Positions 52,089 to 60,675 of a stretch of DNA of 64,000 nucleotides are shown piece after piece. Each line of letters opens with the position of its first letter. Position 1 is the first letter of the stretch. The DNA comes from JANNPJ01 sp035474375 (GTDB lineage: Bacteria > Actinomycetota > Actinomycetes > Actinomycetales > Kineosporiaceae). Location: positions 1 through 64,000 of the forward strand of contig DATINJ010000128.1 in NCBI GenBank assembly GCA_035474375.1, written 5' to 3'. The position numbers and the translations under genes are program-made. The notes beneath the pieces were generated by a model, which was not told the DNA's origin, did no database searches, and worked only from the letters and a program-made list of their open reading frames with translations.

Positions 52089-53372
52089 TCAGCCCTTTTG
52101 GTCCGCGGCAGCCAGCTGTTTCATGGCTTCGTCCACCGTCACGTCCTTCGACAGCAGCTTCTGTGACAGTCGACCCATCACCTCCTGGGTCTTGGCCGAC
52201 AGGGCCACGTGCAAAGCCGGCTTCCCGGAGGGGATCTCGGCGCTGATCGCCGCCGCGGCAGGACCGCCGCCGGAGATCTTGACCGACTTGTCGGCGGCGA
52301 TCGCCCCGGCATCGCTTGAGTAGGCGGTCAAAGCGTCGGTACTGGTCAGAGACCGGACCAGGTCAGCGGCCAGAGCGGGGTCCTTCGTCCATTTCGCGAC
52401 GCCGTATCCGACCCCGCCGTCATACGCGAGGCTCGGGGTGGTGCCGGGAGTGATGACCGGGGAGAGCATCACACCGAGGTTGTCGGGACCGATGATCGGG
52501 TTCATCTCGTGCCAGCCACCGACATCTGACATCAGACCGAACACATTCGCTCCGCCACCGCCCTCGAACTTGGTGTACTGGTCCATGAACATGGCGGTGG
52601 AGTTGGGGCCTGCGCTGTTCATGCCCAGGTCATTGGCCTCCTTCCACAGGGCGAACAGCTTCTTCACGTCCGGGCTGTTCCAGTCCCGCTTTCCCGCGAT
52701 CCAGTCGTCGTACTCGGCCGACGTGAGAATCCCGGAACCCATTCCGGACATCCAGAACTGAATGCCGTAGCCTTCCTTGTTGCCCAGCGAGAAGCAGGGC
52801 ACCTTGGTCTTCTTCTTGATCGTGGCGCACGCGCTCACCAGCGCGTCCCAGGTGGCCGGTGGATTATCGGGGTCGAGGCCGGCCTTCTTGTAAATGGTCT
52901 TGTTGTAGTAGATCGGGTGACCCTGCAGGGTGATCGGAGCGGCGTACGTTTTGCCGTCCTTGCTGAATGCGTCCCAGCCAGCCAGACGATCCTTGTCCGC
53001 TGCCAGGTACTGGTCCAGCGGGATCAGCGCGTCCGCCCGATCGCGGATCTGCCCGCCACCGTTGAACAGCATGACGTCCGGCCCTTTACCGGCCTGGATG
53101 GCGGCACCCAGCAGCGTGTAGTAGTTGTCGAACGGCTGCGCCACGAATTCCAGCTGCACGTCGGGGTGCTTCTTCGCGAAATCAGCCTTGGCCTTCGCCA
53201 CGAAATTCACCGCGGTCTTGTCCGAGGACTTCCAGTCCCAGACCACGAGTTTGCCTGTCCCAGAACCTTTGTCGGTTCCCTTATCGGTTCCCTTGTCGGC
53301 GGCGCTACCGCACCCGGCCAAGGCCAACCCCGCCACCACAAGGGCGACGGGCCAGAGTCGTCGCTGCATCAT
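52089..53372 (-). CDS. Extracellular solute-binding lipoprotein, family 1 (CUT1)
   Basis: 427 residues; lipobox LALAGCG. The mature N-terminus has three TDKG repeats encoded by 12-bp DNA repeats near 53262-53300, a flexible tether. KLVVWDWKSSDKTAVNFVAKAKADFAKKHPDVQLEFVAQPFDNYYTLLGAAIQAGKGPDV is the family 1 fold. It delivers an oligosaccharide or sugar acid to the two permeases that follow. The ATPase is probably a shared MsiK-type protein encoded elsewhere. Confidence 0.9.
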   Translation of the reverse strand: MMQRRLWPVALVVAGLALAGCGSAADKGTDKGTDKGSGTGKLVVWDWKSSDKTAVNFVAKAKADFAKKHPDVQLEFVAQPFDNYYTLLGAAIQAGKGPDVMLFNGGGQIRDRADALIPLDQYLAADKDRLAGWDAFSKDGKTYAAPITLQGHPIYYNKTIYKKAGLDPDNPPATWDALVSACATIKKKTKVPCFSLGNKEGYGIQFWMSGMGSGILTSAEYDDWIAGKRDWNSPDVKKLFALWKEANDLGMNSAGPNSTAMFMDQYTKFEGGGGANVFGLMSDVGGWHEMNPIIGPDNLGVMLSPVITPGTTPSLAYDGGVGYGVAKWTKDPALAADLVRSLTSTDALTAYSSDAGAIAADKSVKISGGGPAAAAISAEIPSGKPALHVALSAKTQEVMGRLSQKLLSKDVTVDEAMKQLAAADQKG

Positions 53373-53436
53373 CGCTGCTCACTCCTAGATCGGCCGGAAA
53401 CCGGCCAAACGCCCGCTAGATTTGAGGCAAACATAA

Positions 53437-53453
53437 GTCGTATTACGTATGAC
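53437..53453. promoter_or_regulatory. Candidate FadR-type operator
   Basis: GTCGTATTACGTATGAC has GTC/GAC and TA/TA symmetric arms in an AT-rich block between the divergent binding-protein and FadR-type genes. Confidence 0.4.
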
Positions 53454-53525
53454 GTCAATGGTCGCCGTTCACGTATACTTGGCGACAGAGCGGCGGAGAC
53501 CCGGCGCCGGGTCAACGGAGGGACC

Positions 53526-54296
53526 ATGACAGCAACTGAGCAGCCCGCCGGGAGCGCCTCGACGCCTCCGCCCTGGGCCCGGCGACCGGCGAACCTGGCC
53601 AGCGCTGTGACCGCAGAGCTGGTGCAGCGCATCGTCCGCGGCGTGCACCCAGTGAACTCACCGCTGCCGCCGGAACCCGCTCTCTGCGAGTCCTTCTCGG
53701 TCAGCCGAACCGTGGTGCGCGAGGCCGTGAAGATGCTTCAGCAAAACGGCCTGGTTCAAGTGCGCCAGGGTTCGGGCACCACGGTGACCCCGCAATCGAT
53801 GTGGAACATGCTCGACGAACGGGTCCTGGCCGCGAGCATCGCCGAGGACGAAGGCCTGGACATCCTCGACGACCTGGTCGTCACTCGCCGGGTGCTGGAG
53901 TCCGACATGGCGAACGTCGCCGCCCGAACAGCTAGTGCCGACGACGTTGACGGGCTGCACGCGATCGTCAACCGGATGGACGAGCTGGTAGACGACCACC
54001 TCGCCTACGAGCACGAGGATCGAGCGTTCCACGACCTGATCATGCGCACGTCCGGCAACCGCATCGCGCGGGGTGTCGTCCGCGCGCTGGAGAGCCAGGT
54101 CATCCATTCCGCCCGCTACATGGGCCACTCCGAGCGCAGTCTCTGTGTGGCCTCCAACCAGGGCCACCGCCGGATCTACGAACGGATCGCGGCCCACGAT
54201 CCGGACGGCGCGGCCGAGGCGATGTTCAACCACATCACCGACGCCTGGCTCGCCCGCCGGGATGGCCCCGGCGGGCTGACCCGGCTGGAACGCTGA
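53526..54296 (+). CDS. FadR-type GntR regulator (FCD)
   Basis: 256 residues; the ATG follows GGAGGGACC. wHTH: SPLPPEPALCESFSVSRTVVREAVKMLQQNGLVQVRQGSGTTV. FCD: LDDLVVTRRVLESDMANVAARTA and EDRAFHDLIMRTSGNRIARGVV. It diverges from the CUT1 operon and is its probable repressor, responding to a sugar-acid intermediate. Confidence 0.9.
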   Translation: MTATEQPAGSASTPPPWARRPANLASAVTAELVQRIVRGVHPVNSPLPPEPALCESFSVSRTVVREAVKMLQQNGLVQVRQGSGTTVTPQSMWNMLDERVLAASIAEDEGLDILDDLVVTRRVLESDMANVAARTASADDVDGLHAIVNRMDELVDDHLAYEHEDRAFHDLIMRTSGNRIARGVVRALESQVIHSARYMGHSERSLCVASNQGHRRIYERIAAHDPDGAAEAMFNHITDAWLARRDGPGGLTRLER

Positions 54297-54329
54297 CGGT
54301 TCCCCCGGCCGCGCCCGTCGTCCTCGCGG

Positions 54330-55670
54330 TCAGGCCAGGCCGAACCGCTCGGCGTGCACCTGCTGGTGCGGAACCTTCAGCGTGCGCAGGGCGCTGAGCA
54401 CGGTCGAGGTCATCGCGGGCGGGCCACAGACGTAGACGTCGCGTTCGGTGATATCGGGAACCAGGGCCTGGAGGCTGTCGGGCTCGAACGGCGGGCTGAT
54501 CTCCCCGGTTCGGCCGCTGAGCAGGTGCAGTCGCCTGCCGCGGTCCGCGGTCAGCGCGCGTAGCTCATCGATCAGCACGGCGTCGCTCTCGCTGCGGACC
54601 CGGTAGAGCACGACCACGTCGTCGCCCGAATCCTCCTCCAGCAGAGCCCGGACCGGCGTGATCCCCACTCCTCCGGCGATCAGGAGCGCACCGGGCCGCG
54701 TCCGGTGCAACGCGGTGAATGCCCCGTACGGCCCTTCGACGAACGCGCGGCTCCCGACCGGGAGGTGCCGCAGACCGCTGCTGGCGTTGCCGGCCGCCTT
54801 GGCGGTCAGGCGCAACGAGCGACCATCGGGTGCCGCCGACAGCGAGAACGGATTCGCCAGCCACCAGTGGTTGTGCCCGGGAAACCGCCAGATGCAGAAC
54901 TGACCGGCCTGGGCCGGCAGCTTGTCGAGGTGACGGCCGGTGACGCGCACCGACACCACGTTGTCCGACTCCAGCACCACCTCCGCGACCCGGAATTGGT
55001 GATAGGCATTGCGCCACAACGGCAGCACGATCCGACCGGTGATCAGGGCACCGAAGGCGAACAGCCAGCTGGCCCACCAGTAGAGCTTCGCGGGCGCGGA
55101 CGAGTTGAATGTCGTGGTTTCCCACAACTGGTGGACGAAGGCCAGCCCCAACGCCACGTACAGCAGCAGATGCACGCCGTGCCAGGTCTCGTACTGAAGC
55201 CGCCGTCTGATCCCCCGGGTGGACACCGCGGCGATCACCACGATGATCGCCGCGGCCAGCATCCCGAGCAGCGAGGCGGTCACGCCGGCCAGTCCGAAGA
55301 ACGTCGCCGTCATCGACGAACCGGCACCGAGCCTCGAGTAGCCCAGCACCACCAGCACGGCATGGGTGAGGACGGTCCACAGCAGGGTGAAGCCGACCCA
55401 CCGGTGCCACACCGTCAACCGGTCCATCCCGATCCGGCGGTCGAGCCACGGCAGCCGGGCCACCAGCAGCAGCTGGAACAGCAGCAGTACGGCGGCGTTC
55501 AGGCCGAAGAACTTGGCGACCGTGAGCACCTCGTTCTTGCCGGTCCCGGCGGTGAGGAACAAGGCCTCGACGATCACCACGTTGCCGATGACGAACGTCC
55601 ACAGCGCCCGGCGCGCCGCAACGACCGGAGGTACGGCGCTGGTCCGTACCTGTGTACTCGTCGCCTTCAC
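54330..55670 (-). CDS. Ferric reductase-like transmembrane flavoprotein
   Basis: 446 residues from a GTG at 55670, four bases after AAGGAG. Six helices contain haem-ligand-like histidines (VWHRWVGFTLLWTVLTHAVLV, WHGVHLLLYVALGLAFVHQLWE). The C-terminal half is an FAD/NAD(P) reductase: WRFPGHNHWWLANPFSLSAAP, VEGPYGAFTALH, LLIAGGVGITPVRALLEE and DVYVCGPPAMTSTV. It passes electrons across the membrane, perhaps to Fe3+ or a partner oxidase. Confidence 0.88.
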   Translation of the reverse strand: MKATSTQVRTSAVPPVVAARRALWTFVIGNVVIVEALFLTAGTGKNEVLTVAKFFGLNAAVLLLFQLLLVARLPWLDRRIGMDRLTVWHRWVGFTLLWTVLTHAVLVVLGYSRLGAGSSMTATFFGLAGVTASLLGMLAAAIIVVIAAVSTRGIRRRLQYETWHGVHLLLYVALGLAFVHQLWETTTFNSSAPAKLYWWASWLFAFGALITGRIVLPLWRNAYHQFRVAEVVLESDNVVSVRVTGRHLDKLPAQAGQFCIWRFPGHNHWWLANPFSLSAAPDGRSLRLTAKAAGNASSGLRHLPVGSRAFVEGPYGAFTALHRTRPGALLIAGGVGITPVRALLEEDSGDDVVVLYRVRSESDAVLIDELRALTADRGRRLHLLSGRTGEISPPFEPDSLQALVPDITERDVYVCGPPAMTSTVLSALRTLKVPHQQVHAERFGLA

Positions 55671-55772
55671 GCTTCTCCTTCTGATGTCCAATGTGATGCG
55701 TTCATGCCCGGCACTCGCGAGATCAGAGGTCGCGAGCGTACCGACCTGATACGACTCGGTGTTCGGAGCCTC

Positions 55773-57665
55773 TTAGTGCCCTTGGCAGCAGGAACCGCCC
55801 GGTGCCCGGCCGGTGCCCAACGCACCCATGCTTTGCGCCGCCTCGGCTTGGGCTCGACCGGTCTGCGATCCCGCGTCGTGGACCACCCGTCCGGCGATCA
55901 GGGTGTACCGGACCCGGGTGGCACGGATCTCCGTCACCGGCACCCTGGTGATGTCCCGGTCCAGGACGATCAGATCGGCTCGCCGGCCGGGCCGAACGGT
56001 TCCTGACTTCCCGTCGTCGTGCAGCTGGTACGCCGCGCCTGCGGTGTGCATGACCAGCGACTGGGATCGGGTCAGCGCTTCGCGGGCGTTGAGGGGCGGC
56101 TGGTTCTGCTCCGGATTGCTGCGGTCGACAGCGGTGGCGATCTGCGTGAACGGCAGCAGCGGGTCGACCGGCCAGTCGGAGCCACCGGCCAGCCTGGCCC
56201 CGGCCTTGGCCAGGCTCCGAGCCGGGTACAGCCGCGCGTGCCGCTCCGGTCCGAGATAGGGCCGCAGCGCGTCGTCCGTGAACGGGCCGGGCATCGCCCA
56301 CTGCAGCTGCATGCTGGCCACCACTCCGGCGCGGGCGAAGCGCCGGCAGTCGTCGGGGTGCACCAGTTCGAGGTGGGTAATGGTGTGCCGCTGGCCATGG
56401 CGACCTGGGCGGGCAACGGCCTCGTAGGCGTTCAGGGCCGTGCGGACGGCACGGTCGCCGATGGCGTGGGCGTGCATCTGCCAGCCGTCCGCGTCCAGGG
56501 CGCGAACGAGGGCTCGATAGTCCCGATCGCTGACGTACAGAGGGCCACGGTTGTCGGTCGGTCTGCCCTGGGCGTCCAGGTACGGTTCCAGCAGGGCAGC
56601 GCTCTGCGCCGGGAACTCGATCACGCCGTCGAGAAACACCTTGGCCGTGCTCAACCGCAGCGTGTCGGGTCCGGTGAACCGCCGGCGCACGTCACGCAGG
56701 AACTCGGCCGCCGCCCCGGGCTGCTTGGCGAGTTCGGCGTCGATCACCAGCGCGGGAGTGATGTGCTGCGGCAGAATGCCTTTGGCGATGAGGTCGGCGT
56801 AGGTCTTGACCGTGTCCTCACCGCTGGCGGCATCGAGGAAGGAGGTGATGCCCGCGGCCAGGAGCGCGCCGGCCATCCTGACCTGAGCGGCAAGGATCAG
56901 CTCGGGTCTCGGCGGCGGGATCACCTGAGCGACAAGCCCTTGGGCGTCGTCCTTCAGCAGGCCGGTGGGTTCCCCGTTGCCGTCGCGAACGATCTGTCCG
57001 GCCGTGGGGTCGGCGGTGGTGCGGTCGACTCCCGCCAGGGCAAGCGCCCTGCTGTTGACGAGGCTGTTGTGGAAGTCGGAACCCTGCAGGTAGATCGGGC
57101 GCCTGGTATTCAGCGAGTCGAGCAGCGACTTGTCTGCCACGGTACCCGCGGGCAGCAGGCCGACCGGGTTCCAGTCAGCAACCTCGAGCCAGCCGTCTGG
57201 TTCCTGCGCCACCGTCGCGTCCAGCATCTCCTGGATCCGGGCGCGGAACTGCGGAACCGTCGTGACCGCATTGCCCAGCGACGGGTTCAGGGACTGCGCC
57301 GCCGCCCCCAGCGGGTGCATGTGCCCGTCCTGGATGCCCGGCATGACGGTCCCGCCGTCGGCGTCGAGAACGACCGTACGGGTGCCGATGCAGCGGCGGA
57401 TGTCCGCGTTGGTGCCCACCGCGAGCACTTTTCCGTCGCTGCCGATGGCCACCGCCTGGGCCGGCGCGCTGCCCGGAGCTGCGGTGAAAACCCGCCCGTT
57501 CACCACCGCGGTGGCCACCCGCACCGGCCGACCGGTCGCGGCCTGGGCGGCCGTCCCGAGCGGGCCCATCAACAGGGCGCCCACCCCGGCCCCGGCGAGG
57601 AACGTACGCCGGTGCAACGCGCCGGCCGCGGATGCCGCGGAGGTGCCGCCGTGAACATCTGGCAT
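55773..57665 (-). CDS. Tat-exported amidohydrolase (YtcJ-like)
   Basis: 630 residues. HRRTFLAGAGVGALLMGPLGTAAQA is a twin-arginine signal. The TIM-barrel hydrolase has GGTVMPGIQDGHMHPLG (HxH metal site), HAIGDRAVRTALNAYE, THLELVHPDDCRRF and AGGSDWPVDP (Asp). It belongs to the amidohydrolase 3 family, which cleaves N-acyl or cyclic amides. The C-terminus ends SCCQGH. Divergent LacI-type gene at 57787. Confidence 0.88.
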   Translation of the reverse strand: MPDVHGGTSAASAAGALHRRTFLAGAGVGALLMGPLGTAAQAATGRPVRVATAVVNGRVFTAAPGSAPAQAVAIGSDGKVLAVGTNADIRRCIGTRTVVLDADGGTVMPGIQDGHMHPLGAAAQSLNPSLGNAVTTVPQFRARIQEMLDATVAQEPDGWLEVADWNPVGLLPAGTVADKSLLDSLNTRRPIYLQGSDFHNSLVNSRALALAGVDRTTADPTAGQIVRDGNGEPTGLLKDDAQGLVAQVIPPPRPELILAAQVRMAGALLAAGITSFLDAASGEDTVKTYADLIAKGILPQHITPALVIDAELAKQPGAAAEFLRDVRRRFTGPDTLRLSTAKVFLDGVIEFPAQSAALLEPYLDAQGRPTDNRGPLYVSDRDYRALVRALDADGWQMHAHAIGDRAVRTALNAYEAVARPGRHGQRHTITHLELVHPDDCRRFARAGVVASMQLQWAMPGPFTDDALRPYLGPERHARLYPARSLAKAGARLAGGSDWPVDPLLPFTQIATAVDRSNPEQNQPPLNAREALTRSQSLVMHTAGAAYQLHDDGKSGTVRPGRRADLIVLDRDITRVPVTEIRATRVRYTLIAGRVVHDAGSQTGRAQAEAAQSMGALGTGRAPGGSCCQGH

Positions 57666-57786
57666 CTGATCACTCCTCGTCCGGCGACCTTTGCAGCCCC
57701 CGTCGCCGGGTACGCTGAGTGATTAAGGTTGTAACCACAAGCCCTCACCGGGCTGTCGCGGAACACCAGGCGCCGTTGGGGTACCC

Positions 57787-58821
57787 ATGACAAGCTCGCG
57801 TGTCTGGCAACGCCCTACGCTCGGTGCCGTGGCCGCCCGGGCCGAGGTGTCCACCGCCACGGTGTCGAACGCACTCAACGGCACCGGACGGCTGTCCGAG
57901 ACGACCCGGCAGCGCGTGCTCGCCGCAGCCCGCGAACTCGGGTACACGCCGGCCAGCACGGCCCGGGCCCTGGCCCGCGGCAGCACCGGAGTGCTCGGCC
58001 TGACCATGACGACCTACGGCGAGATTCCCGTCCCCTACACCGAGATCCCGTACTACGCGCAGCTGGCGCTGAGCGCCATCGCCGCCGCGCACGAGCGCGG
58101 ATTCCTGCTCATGGTGATGCCGAGTTCGCTGTCACCGTGGATGTGGCTCAACACGCCGATGGACGGCGTCCTCCACGTCGAGCCGCGTGCCAACGACCCG
58201 GTGCGTTCCCTCCTGCAGCAGCGTGGCATCCCCCTGGTCTGCATCGGCCGACCGCCCCAACCACGCAGGTGCGACGCGTGGGTCGACACCGACTACGACG
58301 CAGACCTGCATCTCCTGCTCGACCATCTCACCGGGGCCGGCGCCCGGCGGATCGGGCTCTCGCTGCCACAGCACGACGACGAGTATCCGCACCTGATCGA
58401 ACGCGCCTATGCATCCTGGTGCGCCGAGCACGACCTGCCCGCCATGGTCGAGGAGTACGCCTCCATGCCCGACTACTTCACAGCTGAACAGGAGGCGGTC
58501 GGCCGGCTGCTCAACCACGATCCGCGACCGGACGCCGTCATCGGCGTCTACTCCGACTCCGGATACAACATCCTGGCCGCCGCCCAGCGGCACGGGCTTC
58601 GGGTGCCGCAGGATCTGCTGGTGGCGTGCATCAGCGAGGATTCGGATTACGCGACGACGAACCCGCCCGTCACCACGCTCAGCCTGCGCCCGGACCAGCA
58701 GAGCAACGAAGCGGTCGATCTGCTGATCGCTGTGATCAACGCCCGCAGCGGTGTGGAGCGGCGGCGGCTCGTGCAGCCGGTCCTGACCCCTCGTAGGTCG
58801 ACCCAACCCCCGCCACGGTGA
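57787..58821 (+). CDS. LacI-family transcriptional regulator
   Basis: 344 residues. HTH: TLGAVAARAEVSTATVSNALNGTGRLSETTRQRVLAAARELGY. Effector domain contains GLTMTTYGEIPVPYTEIPYYAQLALSAI and PDAVIGVYSDSGYNILAAAQRHG. It diverges from the amidohydrolase and precedes the pectate lyase-like gene; either could be its target. Confidence 0.88.
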   Translation: MTSSRVWQRPTLGAVAARAEVSTATVSNALNGTGRLSETTRQRVLAAARELGYTPASTARALARGSTGVLGLTMTTYGEIPVPYTEIPYYAQLALSAIAAAHERGFLLMVMPSSLSPWMWLNTPMDGVLHVEPRANDPVRSLLQQRGIPLVCIGRPPQPRRCDAWVDTDYDADLHLLLDHLTGAGARRIGLSLPQHDDEYPHLIERAYASWCAEHDLPAMVEEYASMPDYFTAEQEAVGRLLNHDPRPDAVIGVYSDSGYNILAAAQRHGLRVPQDLLVACISEDSDYATTNPPVTTLSLRPDQQSNEAVDLLIAVINARSGVERRRLVQPVLTPRRSTQPPPR

Positions 58822-58979
58822 GGGAACGGCACCCTCTCTCATTGACGAAAGAGTGTCGCCATGGCCGGCCACGGCCGCTGTGACGATTCAGTAACGCTGC
58901 GTTAGCATGGACGCCCTTGGCGGTACAGAAACTCCGGTGCGGCCGCCTCGTTGCCGCAGAACCGGCCAGGCTTGGCAGC

Positions 58980-60665
58980 ATGTCCTTCCTCCGCTCATCT
59001 CGCCGCGCCCGCGCTGCCGGCCTCGGTGCGGCCGCCGCCGTGGCCCTGACCGCAACCGGCGTGCTGGCCCTGCCTGCGCAGGCCGCGCAACCGGTCGCCG
59101 GTAGCACCTTTACCCTGCGCCCCGCCGTGAGCTCCCTGTGCCTGGAGGTCCCCTCGGGCAACACCAGCAACGGGGTCGGCCTGGTCCAGGCGACTTGTGC
59201 GAACGGTGCCAGCCGCCAGCAGTGGACGCTGGCCTCCTCCGGTGCCGGTTTCCAGCTCAAGAACGTCGCCTCCGGCACCTGTATCGACGTGCCGGGCAGC
59301 AAGACCACCTCGGGCCTGCAACTGAACCTGTGGGCCTGCGGCTCGGGCAAGGCCAACCAGCAGTTCGCCTTCAGCCTCTACGGCAGCACCGGCAACTACG
59401 CGGTCAAGAACGCTGCCAGCGCCCTGTGTCTGACCGACCAGAACGGCCTCACGACGTCCGGGAACCCGATTGTCCAGCACGGGTGCAGCAACGACAGCTC
59501 GCAGCTGATGAGCCTCACCCTGGTCGGCTCCGGCTCACCCTCGCCCTCCCCCGCCTCCCCCTCGCCCGCCACCGGCGTCACCTCGGCGAACTGGTTCGTC
59601 GCCACCTCGGGCAGCGACGGCAACGCGGGGACGTCGGCCATGCCGTTCGCGACGCTGGCCAAGGCGCTGTCCGTGGTCAAGGCCGGGCAGACCGTCGCGC
59701 TGCGCGGCGGCACCTACCGGCCGACCGCTGGGATGAAGCTCCTCACCAGCGGCACGTCCGGCGCCCGGATCACGATCTCGAACTACGGCAGCGAGGCCGT
59801 CGTCCTCGACGGAAGCCAGGTCCCGGCCGCCCAGTGGTTCCTCGACGTACAGGCCAGTTTCATCACCGTTCAAGGGCTGGAGATCCGCAATGCCCGGACC
59901 AAGCCGCTGATCTTCACCTCATCGACCGGGTCGATCGTGCGGCGCATGAAGATCCACGACAACCAGGACACCGGCCTGAACTTCCGCGGCGACAACACCG
60001 TGAACAACCAGGTGCTCGACAACGACCTGTACTACAACCACGACGACGCGACCAAGGGTCAGAACGCCGACGGCATGGCCTGGAAGTTCGGCTCGGGCTC
60101 CGGCAACCTGATGAAGGGCAACCGCCTGTTCGGCAACGCGGACGACGGCCTCGACCTGTGGATGTTCACTTCGCCGATCACTATTGCGAGCAACTGGGCC
60201 TACGGCAACGGGGTCAACCGCTGGAACATCTCGGGCTGGGAAGGCAACGGCAACGGCTTCAAGCTCGGCGGCGGCAACCCCGCACCGGCGGTGGCTCACG
60301 TGGTGAAGAACAACGCCTCCTGGGACAACCTGTCCAACGGGTTCACCGAGAACAGCAACCCGGGCGCGCTCGTCCTGAGCAACAACACGGCTTTCCGAAA
60401 CACCGCGTCGGGGTATTTCTTCCGTGACTCCAAGGCCATGCTGAGGAAGAACATCGCGATCTCCAACGGGTCGAACGCCAACGTCGGCTCGAGCGCCTCG
60501 GCGTCCGATAACTCCTGGAACGTTACCGGCTGGGGCATTTCAGTATTCTCCAGCACTAGCCCGACGGTGGCCCAGGGCGCCCGGAAGGCCGACGGCACCC
60601 TGCCGTCGACCACGTTCCTCGTCAATACCAAGGACACCTCGCTCGGCGCGACCATGACCGAGTGA
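58980..60665 (+). CDS. Secreted pectate lyase-like protein (PL9-type) with N-terminal ricin domain
   Basis: 561 residues from the ATG at 58980. A signal peptide (RRARAAGLGAAAAVALTATGVLALPAQAA) is followed by a ricin B domain (about 38-175) with three QxW/Q-type repeats, a Ser-Pro linker (SPSPSPASPSP) and a right-handed beta-helix (about 205-560). NWFVATSGSDGNAGTSAMPFATLAKAL, LRGGTYRP and NGFKLGGGNP are typical of PL9 lyases. It would bind and cleave pectic polymers outside the cell. It ends 10 bp from the convergent radical SAM gene. Confidence 0.85.
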   Translation: MSFLRSSRRARAAGLGAAAAVALTATGVLALPAQAAQPVAGSTFTLRPAVSSLCLEVPSGNTSNGVGLVQATCANGASRQQWTLASSGAGFQLKNVASGTCIDVPGSKTTSGLQLNLWACGSGKANQQFAFSLYGSTGNYAVKNAASALCLTDQNGLTTSGNPIVQHGCSNDSSQLMSLTLVGSGSPSPSPASPSPATGVTSANWFVATSGSDGNAGTSAMPFATLAKALSVVKAGQTVALRGGTYRPTAGMKLLTSGTSGARITISNYGSEAVVLDGSQVPAAQWFLDVQASFITVQGLEIRNARTKPLIFTSSTGSIVRRMKIHDNQDTGLNFRGDNTVNNQVLDNDLYYNHDDATKGQNADGMAWKFGSGSGNLMKGNRLFGNADDGLDLWMFTSPITIASNWAYGNGVNRWNISGWEGNGNGFKLGGGNPAPAVAHVVKNNASWDNLSNGFTENSNPGALVLSNNTAFRNTASGYFFRDSKAMLRKNIAISNGSNANVGSSASASDNSWNVTGWGISVFSSTSPTVAQGARKADGTLPSTTFLVNTKDTSLGATMTE

Positions 60666-60675
60666 CAGCCGTCGG

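Noticed and set aside
57727..57736. GGTTGTAACC as LacI operator between amidohydrolase and lacI
   Set aside because: Arms are only four bases and the centre is not the usual CG; too weak to list.
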